This document shows positions 7,500 to 13,840 of a stretch of 20,820 bases of DNA, piece by piece. A program made the translations under genes and the position numbers. The notes under the pieces are model-generated. The model did no database searches. It saw nothing but the letters and a program-made list of their open reading frames with translations, and was not told the DNA's origin. Source of the stretch: an uncultured Clostridia bacterium (GTDB lineage Bacteria; Bacillota; Clostridia; Christensenellales; UBA3700); NCBI GenBank assembly GCA_947176115.1, contig CAMWPK010000008.1:1-20820 (forward strand), in the 5' to 3' direction. Position 1 is the first letter of the stretch. Each line of letters opens with the position of its first letter.

Positions 7500-8406
7500 T
7501 TTGCGACCCTCCCAGCAGATTGATATAATAGGCTTCCAAAGTTTCGTCGCTCTCGCTCACTTTGAGAAGCGTAATGCCGTGGCTCTTGAGTATATCGCTG
7601 AGCGCCGAAATGCTTATCTCTCCGTAGAGTTCGCCTTCTTGCGGGGAAGTGATTTTGTACTCCAGACCCGTTTCGTCCAGCGCGGAGCAAAGATTGTCGC
7701 CGGTATCGACCTTGAACAGCACGCGCTTTTGGCAAGTTGCGTTGAGCTGTGCCGACGTGATTTCTTTGAGTATCTTGCCATTGTCGATAAATCCGTAATG
7801 AGTGGCAATCTTAGAGAGTTCGTCAAGAATATGACTTGATATCAAGAAAGTAATATTGCGTTCTTTATTGAGCTTGAGAATAAGTTCTCTTATCTCGACG
7901 ATACCTTGCGGATCAAGTCCGTTGATAGGCTCGTCAAGTACGATAAAGTCAGGGTCGGAAGCAAGCGCTATTGCTATGCCAAGTCTTTGTCGCATACCGA
8001 GAGAAAAGTTCTTTGCAAGTTTTTTGCCTGTGTCTTTAAGGTCAACTAGCTCAAGAAGTTCGTCGATACCGTCAAAGGACGGTTTGCCAAGAAGCATAAA
8101 TTGATGTTTTAGATTGTCCCTTGCAGTCATTAGACCGTATAGCGCAGGCGACTCGACGATTGCGCCCATTCGTCTGCGAGCGCCATAGATATCTTTGCTT
8201 GAATAAGTTGCGCCATAGATTGAATAAGTACCGCTTGTGGGGGATTGAAGTCCGCAGATTACGCGTATCAACGTAGTTTTACCTGCGCCGTTTTTGCCTA
8301 TAAAGCCGTAAATCGCGCCCTTGGGTACGCGCATAGTAACGCCGTTTAGGGCGAGGTAATTACGGTACCTCTTGGACACATTGTCTACCGTTAAACAGTA
8401 TTCCAT
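7492..8406 (-). CDS. ABC transporter ATP-binding protein (BcrA-like)
   Basis: Drives the two-permease exporter encoded directly downstream. The 304-residue protein contains Walker A GKNGAGKTT (37-45), a Q-loop region near 83-90 (IVESPALYG), signature FSLGMRQR (134-141, the variant typical of ABC-2/BcrA-type exporters rather than LSGGQ), Walker B FIVLDEP (154-160), D-loop GLDP and H-loop His192 (ISSHIL). A C-terminal extension of about 90 residues follows the nucleotide-binding domain, as in drug and bacteriocin self-immunity ATPases. AAGGAG lies 6 nt before ATG 8406. The gene starts 89 nt after the response regulator and may have its own regulated promoter in that gap. All catalytic motifs are intact. 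Confidence 0.94.
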   Translation of the reverse strand: MEYCLTVDNVSKRYRNYLALNGVTMRVPKGAIYGFIGKNGAGKTTLIRVICGLQSPTSGTYSIYGATYSSKDIYGARRRMGAIVESPALYGLMTARDNLKHQFMLLGKPSFDGIDELLELVDLKDTGKKLAKNFSLGMRQRLGIAIALASDPDFIVLDEPINGLDPQGIVEIRELILKLNKERNITFLISSHILDELSKIATHYGFIDNGKILKEITSAQLNATCQKRVLFKVDTGDNLCSALDETGLEYKITSPQEGELYGEISISALSDILKSHGITLLKVSESDETLEAYYINLLGGSQND

Positions 8407-8447
8407 AGAATTCTCCTTTGATTTTTTACTTTAATTGCTACTCTTAT

Positions 8448-8499
8448 ATTATCGCAACTTAATCAAGGATTTTATAAATAATTGTCAAGAATTTGTTAA
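8448..8499 (-). promoter_or_regulatory. Candidate response-regulator operator and promoter before the ABC genes
   Basis: On the minus strand TTAACA (8499-8494) and TTGACA (8488-8483) form direct hexamers exactly 11 bp apart, the geometry bound by OmpR/PhoB-family dimers. GATAATAT lies downstream (-10 candidate 8453-8448), which places the repeat near -50. Alternatively TTGACA could be a -35 with a poor -10, TGATTA, at 17 bp. The first hexamer overlaps the regulator's stop codon. This is inference from geometry only. Confidence 0.4.
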
Positions 8500-9158
8500 G
8501 ATTTTAATTTATATCCGATACCCCATATCGCTTGAATATAATCTTTGTTGTTGACGGCTTTGAGTTTGGTACGCAAATTTGCAATATGAGTGCGTAGCGA
8601 ACTCTCTTCGCAGTCGGGCGTAAGGTCTTCGATTTGCGTCATTATACTGTCTTTGGAAAAAACTTTGTTGGGATTTTGTATTAGGGTATAAAGTATTGCA
8701 AATTCCGTCTTGGTAAGTTTGATTGGGGTATTGTTGACGCTTACGCCGTAAGTCGATAGGTCTACGCTTATGCCGTCAAATTCTATCTTATCGCCATGGC
8801 GTACGTTGTCCCTTAAGTGTATTTTTATCCTAGCAAGCAATTCTTTTATATCAAAAGGCTTGGTTACGTAATCTACCGCGCCTGAAAGCAATAGATTGAC
8901 TTTGCCTTCTATATCTACTTTTGCGCTGACGATAATCACGGGTATATTTTGAATCTTAGGCAGAAGATCTTCACCGCTAAGACCGGGTAGCATAAGGTCA
9001 AGTAATATTAAATCGGGGCGCGCGTTTTGCACAGCGTATAAGGCTTCCGTACCGGAATACGCTCTTGCCGTAGCGTAGCCGTTTTTCTCAAGCAATTCTT
9101 GTAGCATATCGCCAATATATACGTCGTCGTCAATTATCATTATCGTCTTTTTTTGCAT
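8496..9158 (-). CDS. OmpR/PhoB-family response regulator
   Basis: A 220-residue two-domain regulator. The receiver domain (about 1-115) has the acidic pocket D10-D11-D12, phosphorylation site D54 (LILLDLMLP), S78 in the conserved Ser/Thr position (VIIVSAK) and K100 (VTKPF). The C-terminal winged helix (about 125-220) has the KLTKTEFAILYTLIQNP core and ends in GIGYKLKS, typical of the OmpR class. It heads the minus-strand block and should pair with the kinase at the block's end, controlling the ABC exporter between them. A near-consensus promoter lies upstream (9192-9220). GAGG precedes ATG 9158 by 5 nt. Confidence 0.95.
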   Translation of the reverse strand: MQKKTIMIIDDDVYIGDMLQELLEKNGYATARAYSGTEALYAVQNARPDLILLDLMLPGLSGEDLLPKIQNIPVIIVSAKVDIEGKVNLLLSGAVDYVTKPFDIKELLARIKIHLRDNVRHGDKIEFDGISVDLSTYGVSVNNTPIKLTKTEFAILYTLIQNPNKVFSKDSIMTQIEDLTPDCEESSLRTHIANLRTKLKAVNNKDYIQAIWGIGYKLKS

Positions 9159-9191
9159 ACAAGCCTCGCTTAAATATAAGTCGTTGGTTTT

Positions 9192-9220
9192 AGTATATTT
9201 TACTTTTGCTTTTTTGTCAA
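9192..9220 (-). promoter_or_regulatory. Sigma-A-type promoter of the TCS/ABC operon
   Basis: TTGACA (9220-9215), a 17-bp A-rich spacer and TATACT (9197-9192) lie about 34 nt upstream of the regulator start. Just upstream of the -35 is an interrupted dyad, TACGG (9221-9225) ... CCGTA (9243-9247), which could be an activator site. Confidence 0.85.
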
Positions 9221-9279
9221 TACGGCAACTTGAATTGTTCTACCGTACAAGAAAATGGGTAAAAAATATATATGGTATT

Positions 9280-9301
9280 TCAAAGATACTTCAAAATCTA
9301 G
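9280..9301. repeat. Right copy of 22-bp direct repeat bounding the TCS/ABC block
   Basis: Differs from 4833-4854 at one position and has the same orientation. It contains the stop codon of the XRE gene (9298-9300). Together the two copies flank the whole regulator-ABC-kinase block. Confidence 0.8.
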
Positions 9302-9519
9302 TCGTCTGTTAGACCTAGAAGATAGTCGGCGGATACGTCAAAATATTGCGCAAGTTTGAATATAGCCTCTGCGCAAGGCTCTTGTTTTCCCGTTTCCCAA
9401 TAGCTGATAGAAGCGTTGCTTAAGTTCAGGTCTTTTGCGAGCAAATTTTGACCGACATTTTTTTCGGTTCGCAAAGATTTAAGTCTTTCTCCAAATACTT
9501 TTCTATCAAATTCCTTCAT
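9298..9519 (-). CDS. XRE/Cro-type transcriptional repressor
   Basis: A 73-residue single-domain HTH_XRE (lambda Cro/C1) DNA-binding protein. Seen: FGERLKSLRTEKNVGQNLLAKDLNLSNASI (helices 1-3), SYWETGKQEP, then FKLAQYFDVSADYLLG, the standard five-helix layout of small phage- and plasmid-like repressors. No oligomerisation or peptidase domain is fused to it. It is transcribed away from the membrane-protein gene at 9630, and the shared 110-nt region holds a perfect palindrome inside that gene's promoter plus a half-site near its own -10, so it most likely represses both. I see no Shine-Dalgarno before ATG 9519; TAAAAT only a few bases upstream suggests a very short or absent leader. The fold is certain; the target sites are inference. 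Confidence 0.9.
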   Translation of the reverse strand: MKEFDRKVFGERLKSLRTEKNVGQNLLAKDLNLSNASISYWETGKQEPCAEAIFKLAQYFDVSADYLLGLTDD

Positions 9520-9555
9520 ATCAAAATAATTTTAACAATAATTAGAGAAAAATAC

Positions 9556-9584
9556 TTGACTTCTAATTATAATTAGAATACAAT
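9556..9584 (+). promoter_or_regulatory. Promoter with embedded palindromic operator
   Basis: TTGACT (9556-9561), a 17-bp spacer and TACAAT (9579-9584). The perfect 18-bp palindrome TTCTAATTATAATTAGAA (9561-9578) fills the spacer, so a bound protein would block RNA polymerase. A single half-site TAATTAGA recurs at 9539-9546 over the divergent XRE promoter region. The adjacent XRE protein is the likely ligand. Confidence 0.8.
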
Positions 9585-9629
9585 GTCTTTAACCCAAAGG
9601 TTAATAAATTAAACGAAGGAGTAATTTTC

Positions 9630-10250
9630 ATGAAAGTAGTAGCTTGGATTTTATTTGTTTTATCAATTTTGGTAATTCCTGTGTTTGCAATCATAGGCGC
9701 GTCAGGAGTTGTTGAAGACACAATGCTGGAACTTATTTTAATAGGTGTAGCAGGATTTTTTGTCTTTGGTTTTATTAGTCACATGCTAGTAACATACAGT
9801 GAAGGAAGCAGAACAAAAGACGGTTGGGCGCTTTTTATATTGACTTATCCGGCCTTTATCATACCAGTTGCAATTATATACTTAATATTACTTATTTTAA
9901 GTGTTATTGATGGGATTATTTACATAGCGACTGGGAAGAGATACATATCAACTGCGCTTAAGTGGTTTAGATCTACTATTTCCAACAAAAGAACAGAATA
10001 TGACGTCGAACAGGAAAAGAAAAAAGAAGAAGAGAAGAATAAAGTTAAAGTATGTGTCGTTATGGATGGCTATAATAAACGAAAATTAAAGTATGTGGCT
10101 CATATCGGATCTACAATGGATTATAATGACAAGTCTCCGTATCATGGAAAGTACTACGGTACGTATATAGATGATTTAGGATATTATTGGCGCTCCTACG
10201 ATGACGGGAAAACTTTTGTGAAAGAGGATTACAAACACGAGATTGGTTGA
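9630..10250 (+). CDS. Three-helix membrane protein of unknown function
   Basis: I do not recognise this 206-residue protein. It has hydrophobic segments at about 3-24, 33-56 and 69-101, then a highly charged Lys/Glu segment (about 124-143, possible short coiled coil) and a soluble tail of about 65 residues rich in Tyr, Asp and Gly. The tail includes KYVAHIGSTMDYNDKS and GYYWRSYDDGKTF, a beta-rich pattern. AAGGAG lies 8 nt before ATG 9630. It is driven by a promoter whose spacer is a perfect palindrome and sits next to a divergent XRE repressor, an arrangement common in phage-, toxin- or immunity-like accessory pairs. Codon use is more AT-rich (GAT, ATT and AAT frequent) than in metH or sipL, hinting at acquisition. 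A strong hairpin terminator follows. Confidence 0.8.
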   Translation: MKVVAWILFVLSILVIPVFAIIGASGVVEDTMLELILIGVAGFFVFGFISHMLVTYSEGSRTKDGWALFILTYPAFIIPVAIIYLILLILSVIDGIIYIATGKRYISTALKWFRSTISNKRTEYDVEQEKKKEEEKNKVKVCVVMDGYNKRKLKYVAHIGSTMDYNDKSPYHGKYYGTYIDDLGYYWRSYDDGKTFVKEDYKHEIG

Positions 10251-10309
10251 TTTCGTCTAATTCTATGACATATGATTGATTTTAATATTAAGAAGTTGAA
10301 AACATTACC

Positions 10310-10344
10310 AACCAATTCGCCGAAATCGGCGAATTGGTTTTATA
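10310..10344 (+). terminator. Hairpin terminator after the membrane-protein gene
   Basis: A 14-bp perfect inverted repeat (10310-10323 with 10326-10339; core TCGCCGAAATCGGCGA) runs into TTTTATAATTT. The T-run is short, so termination is likely but not certain. Confidence 0.65.
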
Positions 10345-10358
10345 ATTTGTGAAAAATC

Positions 10359-10412
10359 TCCGAAATCGGAAAATGTTTTGAAAAATTAAATATAAATCGC
10401 CGATTTCGGCGA
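10359..10412. repeat. Two further palindromes related to the terminator core
   Basis: TCCGAAATCGGA (10359-10370) and TCGCCGATTTCGGCGA (10397-10412). The second is the exact reverse complement of the 16-nt core of the 10310-10339 hairpin and ends 8 nt before the -35 of the next gene. They could be operator sites or copies of a small mobile palindrome. Confidence 0.8.
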
Positions 10413-10420
10413 ATATACTA

Positions 10421-10449
10421 TTGACACTCGGGGCGCTTTATGTTAAAAT
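10421..10449 (+). promoter_or_regulatory. Promoter of the AAA_14/DUF4143 gene
   Basis: TTGACA (10421-10426), a 17-bp spacer and TAAAAT (10444-10449), with an AGGAGAG ribosome binding site before ATG 10470. Confidence 0.8.
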
Positions 10450-10469
10450 GTCAGCAGTAGGAGAGAAAT

Positions 10470-11696
10470 ATGGTCGCAAGAAAAGAGTTTTTGGACGTCC
10501 TTGAAAGCTGGAAACACGAAAAAGTTATAAAAGTCGTCACGGGCATAAGGCGATGTGGCAAATCTACGTTGCTCAAACAGTATCAAGACAAATTGAAATC
10601 CGAGGGAGTGAGCGACGAGCAGATAATATCGCTCAACCTTGAAGAACTTGAGAATGAAGAACTCAACAATTATAAGTCGTTGTATGAGTATATTACGCAA
10701 AGGCTTTGTAATGACAAATACACCTATGTCTTTCTTGACGAAATCCAGACGGTGGAAAATTTTCAAAAGGCAATAGATTCGCTATACGTAAAAGATAACG
10801 TTGACATATATATCACAGGATCGAACGCCTACCTGCTTTCGGGCGAACTCGCCACACTTTTGTCAGGAAGATACGTTGAGATATCTATGCTACCGTTGTC
10901 ATTCAACGAATACTGTCAATGCGTGTCGGGCGATAATGACGAAGAAAAATTCCACGACTATTTACTCAACGGAGGTTTTCCGCTGATAGCTAATATGGAT
11001 AATAGGGACAGCAACAAAATCAATACCTATTTGGAAGGCTTATACAACACCGTCGTAGTCAAAGACGTTGAAGAGAGAGATAAAAGGCGCAATAGCGATA
11101 AAAACAAACGCAAGGTTTCGGACGTAACGCTGTTGCGCACTCTATCCAAGTATCTTGCAAGCGTGATAGGCTCTCCCGTGTCTGCAAAAAGCATAGCGGA
11201 TTATTTGTCTTCCAACGGTAGAAAGATATCGTCGAACACGGTAGAAGATTATATCGAGGCATTGACGGAGTCATATATTTTTTATCCCGTTGAGAGATAT
11301 GATATATCAGGAAAGGCACTTCTTAAACGTAATCTAAAATATTATATAGTTGACTTGGGACTTAAAAGACACCTCGCGCCAAAGCAGGGTTACGACGTGG
11401 GATATGCGATAGAGAATATAGTATACTTTGAACTTCTCCGTCGGGGGTATAAAGTCAACGTGGGTAAGGTAGGAAATGCGGAAGTGGACTTTGTTGCGCA
11501 AAAAAACGGCGCAGTGGAGTATTATCAGGTGAGCGCGTCAATGCTCGAGAGAAGCGTGTTTGAAAGAGAAATTGCTCCGCTTAAAAATATCAAGGACATG
11601 CGCGCGAAGAAGATACTCACGCTTGATAAATTCGGCTTGGGAGATTACGACGGCATTGTCGTAGAGAATATTATAGATTGGCTGAAGCTCAAATAA
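10470..11696 (+). CDS. AAA_14 / DUF4143 family ATPase
   Basis: A 408-residue member of the widespread AAA_14-DUF4143 ATP-binding proteins, whose cellular role is not established. Walker A is GIRRCGKST (25-33), Walker B is YVFLDEIQ (86-93) and a sensor-like ITGSNA sits at 115-120. The DUF4143 part starts around 190 (VVVKDVEERDK), contains a winged-helix-like segment (about 215-270, PVSAKSIADYL) and ends in a restriction-endonuclease-like fold: E315 (ENIVYFELLRRGY), E338-V-D340 (AEVDFVA) and YYQV at 351-354, where a nuclease would have Lys in place of Gln353. It is therefore probably not an active nuclease. It is a single gene with its own promoter and terminator, not in an obvious operon. Full family length; no damage seen. 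Confidence 0.9.
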   Translation: MVARKEFLDVLESWKHEKVIKVVTGIRRCGKSTLLKQYQDKLKSEGVSDEQIISLNLEELENEELNNYKSLYEYITQRLCNDKYTYVFLDEIQTVENFQKAIDSLYVKDNVDIYITGSNAYLLSGELATLLSGRYVEISMLPLSFNEYCQCVSGDNDEEKFHDYLLNGGFPLIANMDNRDSNKINTYLEGLYNTVVVKDVEERDKRRNSDKNKRKVSDVTLLRTLSKYLASVIGSPVSAKSIADYLSSNGRKISSNTVEDYIEALTESYIFYPVERYDISGKALLKRNLKYYIVDLGLKRHLAPKQGYDVGYAIENIVYFELLRRGYKVNVGKVGNAEVDFVAQKNGAVEYYQVSASMLERSVFEREIAPLKNIKDMRAKKILTLDKFGLGDYDGIVVENIIDWLKLK

Positions 11697-11725
11697 AACG
11701 TAATATTGATAAATAATATATAAAG

Positions 11726-11749
11726 GCGGACTTAAGTTCGCATTTTTTT
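11726..11749 (+). terminator. Intrinsic terminator after the DUF4143 gene
   Basis: GCGGACTT-AAGTTCGC (one G-T pair; practical loop TTAA) is followed directly by ATTTTTTT. Confidence 0.8.
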
Positions 11750-11774
11750 AATCAAATTGGGCATAATCGTCAAT

Positions 11775-12014
11775 ATGAGAGAAATTATAAAACACATTGA
11801 TGAAGTAAAAAGAAGAGTTGGGCTTATCGTAGGTCAGCCAATGACCTTTGAGGTCAACAAAGGTCGCAATAAGTTCGTTAAGTTCGACGGATATATTCAA
11901 GACGCCTATCCGGCGATATTTACAGTGCGCTGTATGATAGAGGGCGAAGAAGAATTGCTTTCGTATTCCTACAACGATATACTCACTCGCAACGTGCGGA
12001 TAAATAAAAAATAA
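11775..12014 (+). CDS. veg: Veg family protein
   Basis: A 79-residue small protein of the Veg family (PF06257), known from Bacillus subtilis where it affects biofilm gene expression; its biochemical activity is unclear. Matches to the family are the N-terminal I..HIDEVKRRVG, G(R)NKFVKFDGYIQDAYPAIF and SYSYNDILTRNV near the C-terminus. A TTG at 11757 is in frame six codons earlier, but ATG 11775 gives the usual family start. Neither has a Shine-Dalgarno. CATAAT at 11762-11767 would place transcription start almost on ATG 11775, so a leaderless mRNA is possible. In Bacillus veg lies near ispE, and here it is followed by sipL-like and then ispE, which supports the assignment. Confidence 0.85.
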   Translation: MREIIKHIDEVKRRVGLIVGQPMTFEVNKGRNKFVKFDGYIQDAYPAIFTVRCMIEGEEELLSYSYNDILTRNVRINKK

Positions 12015-12019
12015 TTTTT

Positions 12020-12051
12020 GTCATATTGCCGTATACATCGCAATATACTAT
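12020..12051 (+). promoter_or_regulatory. Possible sporulation sigma-E-like promoter before the sipL-like gene
   Basis: GTCATATT (12020-12027) matches the sigma-E -35 pattern recalled from Bacillus, and TATACTAT (12044-12051) resembles its -10 (CATACAnT). The 16-nt gap is wider than usual, so the call is weak. GGAGG lies before ATG 12080. Confidence 0.3.
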
Positions 12052-12079
12052 GGTGTAAAAACAACTGTGCGGAGGATAT

Positions 12080-13579
12080 ATGGCAATCAATACAATATTT
12101 AAGAGCGTAAGCTCAGATTATGAAAGAAATCTTGACGGAAAGCAAATAGTTATGCAGTGTAACTTTGACACTACGTCCAAGGGCGGAGTGAGCAAAGTAT
12201 GCGCCTTGTCGAGCGACGCTCAAATCACCAAAGTGCAAGCGTTGTCTAAACAAATCAAAATAAGCGGAAGAGTTTCGCTTAAGCTAGTCTATCTTGACGG
12301 CGAGGGCAAACTCAGCAGTTTTGACTATATCTCCGACTTTTCGGAGGACATCGCAGACGACGCGGTAATAGCTGATATGCCTTGCTTGGTGAAAGCGAAT
12401 ATCGTAGACAGCGTGTCCAGCATAGCGGGTTCGGAAATCAAGGTGCAAACCGTGGTGGAACTTTTGCCTACCGTAGTTGAAATAAATACTGTCGAACTTC
12501 TCGAAGACGGCGAGGGCGCCTTGGCGCTTAGACAAGAGCAAGATTATCAAAAATATCTTGCTACTGTGAGTGAAGAGTTTGAAGTGAGCGAAGAGTACGC
12601 TTGCGGAGCAAGAGTAGACGACGTGCTTTTATATGACGCAAAAGTAGTCGTATGCAACGTAGACAACTGCGACGACAAGTTGACTGTCAGCGGTCAATTG
12701 GAAGTAAGCGTAATATATTCAAGCGAAGGCGTACACGCAACTAAAAATATCAGCTTGCCATTTGTGCAAGAGCTTGCAACTCGCGGAGAGAATTTGCGCG
12801 CTTGTATCGTCGCTAAGATTAAGGACAGCAGATTGGTTATCGAGGGCGACGACAGTGACAATACCTTGAAAATGATTATCTGCGTAACGTTGCAAGGTTT
12901 CGTTATGCAAAGCCAAAGAACGAGCGCAATAATAGATTTGTATTCGCCGACCAACGCGCTTGAGGTAAGCAAAGAATGCATACGCTTTGATAGACAGAAC
13001 GGCGTAATGCGTTTTGAAGAGAGAATCAGCGGAAGCGTTGCTGTAGATTCCGAGGACGAGGGTATCAAGAGCGTAATCAGTAGCGTTGTTACGCAAAATA
13101 CTCTTTCAAATCTCGTAGCAATGCAAGATTGTATTCTTGCAGAGGGCATACTCAATACTTGCGTAATATACGTAAGCGAAAGCGACGTAATCAAATGTAT
13201 TCAAGTTGAATTACCGTACTCATTGCAATTCGACAAAGAGGGCGTAACTCCTGAGGATATGCTTTGCGGAAACGCTATAGCAACGGATTGCTCGCACAAA
13301 GTCAAGAGAGATAGAGAAGTTGAGTTGACGGCTAATATCGTACTGTCGGTATGCTCAAAGACTCCTGTGGAAAATACGGTAATCAAGTCGCTTGAAGAAG
13401 GCGAATGTTTGCAAGCTAATACCAGCGCAATCAGCGTATATCTCCCAAGTAAAGGCGAAAGCATTTGGCAAGTCGCAAAGACTTTGGGAATGTCGATTGA
13501 GAGCATTAAGGAACAAAACCCAACGCTTAGCGAAACTATGCAAGGCGACGAACGCATCGTGATATATAGAGAAATGTAA
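12080..13579 (+). CDS. sipL: SPOCS + LysM spore-coat morphogenesis protein (SipL/SpoVID-like)
   Basis: A 499-residue protein with repeated SPOCS (DUF3794) beta-rich modules over about residues 15-400 and a C-terminal LysM domain (451-499: ISVYLPSKGESIWQVAKTLG, then SIESIKEQNP). This architecture is that of SipL of Clostridioides difficile, the functional counterpart of SpoVID. SipL binds SpoIVA and encases the forespore with coat, LysM being part of the contact. Length is close to that of SipL. No signal peptide or membrane segment is visible, consistent with a mother-cell cytosolic role. Neighbours veg upstream and ispE downstream match the clostridial neighbourhood as I know it. GGAGG sits 4-5 nt before ATG 12080. 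A strong terminator follows after a repeat pair. Other SPOCS/LysM proteins of unknown role exist, so the exact orthology is slightly uncertain. Confidence 0.85.
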   Translation: MAINTIFKSVSSDYERNLDGKQIVMQCNFDTTSKGGVSKVCALSSDAQITKVQALSKQIKISGRVSLKLVYLDGEGKLSSFDYISDFSEDIADDAVIADMPCLVKANIVDSVSSIAGSEIKVQTVVELLPTVVEINTVELLEDGEGALALRQEQDYQKYLATVSEEFEVSEEYACGARVDDVLLYDAKVVVCNVDNCDDKLTVSGQLEVSVIYSSEGVHATKNISLPFVQELATRGENLRACIVAKIKDSRLVIEGDDSDNTLKMIICVTLQGFVMQSQRTSAIIDLYSPTNALEVSKECIRFDRQNGVMRFEERISGSVAVDSEDEGIKSVISSVVTQNTLSNLVAMQDCILAEGILNTCVIYVSESDVIKCIQVELPYSLQFDKEGVTPEDMLCGNAIATDCSHKVKRDREVELTANIVLSVCSKTPVENTVIKSLEEGECLQANTSAISVYLPSKGESIWQVAKTLGMSIESIKEQNPTLSETMQGDERIVIYREM

Positions 13580-13582
13580 AGA

Positions 13583-13676
13583 CCTTTCGACTGCGTTGCA
13601 CTCCGCTCAAGGTAACATACTTAAGACTGACTGATAGCTTCCTAGCCGTCATTCTGAGCGAAGTCGAAGAATTTCT
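13583..13676. repeat. Intergenic dispersed hairpin repeats, cluster 3 (inverted pair)
   Basis: A forward variant at 13583-13616 (CCTTTCGACTGCG ... CCGCTCAAGG) and a reverse-orientation variant at 13648-13676 (GTCATTCTGAGCGAAGTCGA...) face each other across about 30 nt. They belong to the same family as clusters 1 and 2 around metH and could fold together as a long stem. Confidence 0.7.
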
Positions 13677-13692
13677 ACCGATTGAAAATACA

Positions 13693-13729
13693 CTCCCTTC
13701 TCGCACAGAGAGAAGGGAGATTTTGTTTT
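13693..13729 (+). terminator. Intrinsic terminator after the sipL-like gene
   Basis: A 10-bp perfect stem CTCCCTTCTC (13693-13702) / GAGAAGGGAG (13710-13719) with a 7-nt loop, followed by ATTTTGTTTT. Confidence 0.85.
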
Positions 13730-13791
13730 AGTTAAGACAAATTCCTTTACACAAAATTTGCACAATTTATATTAGTTTTACAAGACGCTTA

Positions 13792-13820
13792 TTGATAGGA
13801 ATTATTGATTGTGATAAAAT
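13792..13820 (+). promoter_or_regulatory. Promoter of the aldo/keto reductase gene
   Basis: TTGATA (13792-13797), a 17-bp spacer and TAAAAT (13815-13820). AGAGGTG follows as ribosome binding site before ATG 13841. Confidence 0.7.
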
Positions 13821-13840
13821 AATAATGTAGAGGTGTTTGT

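Noticed and set aside
4851..9519. Bacteriocin or lantibiotic precursor gene accompanying the exporter
   Set aside because: I looked in the gaps and small frames of this block for a short leader-plus-core peptide or modification enzyme and found none, so resistance or stress response is likelier than production.
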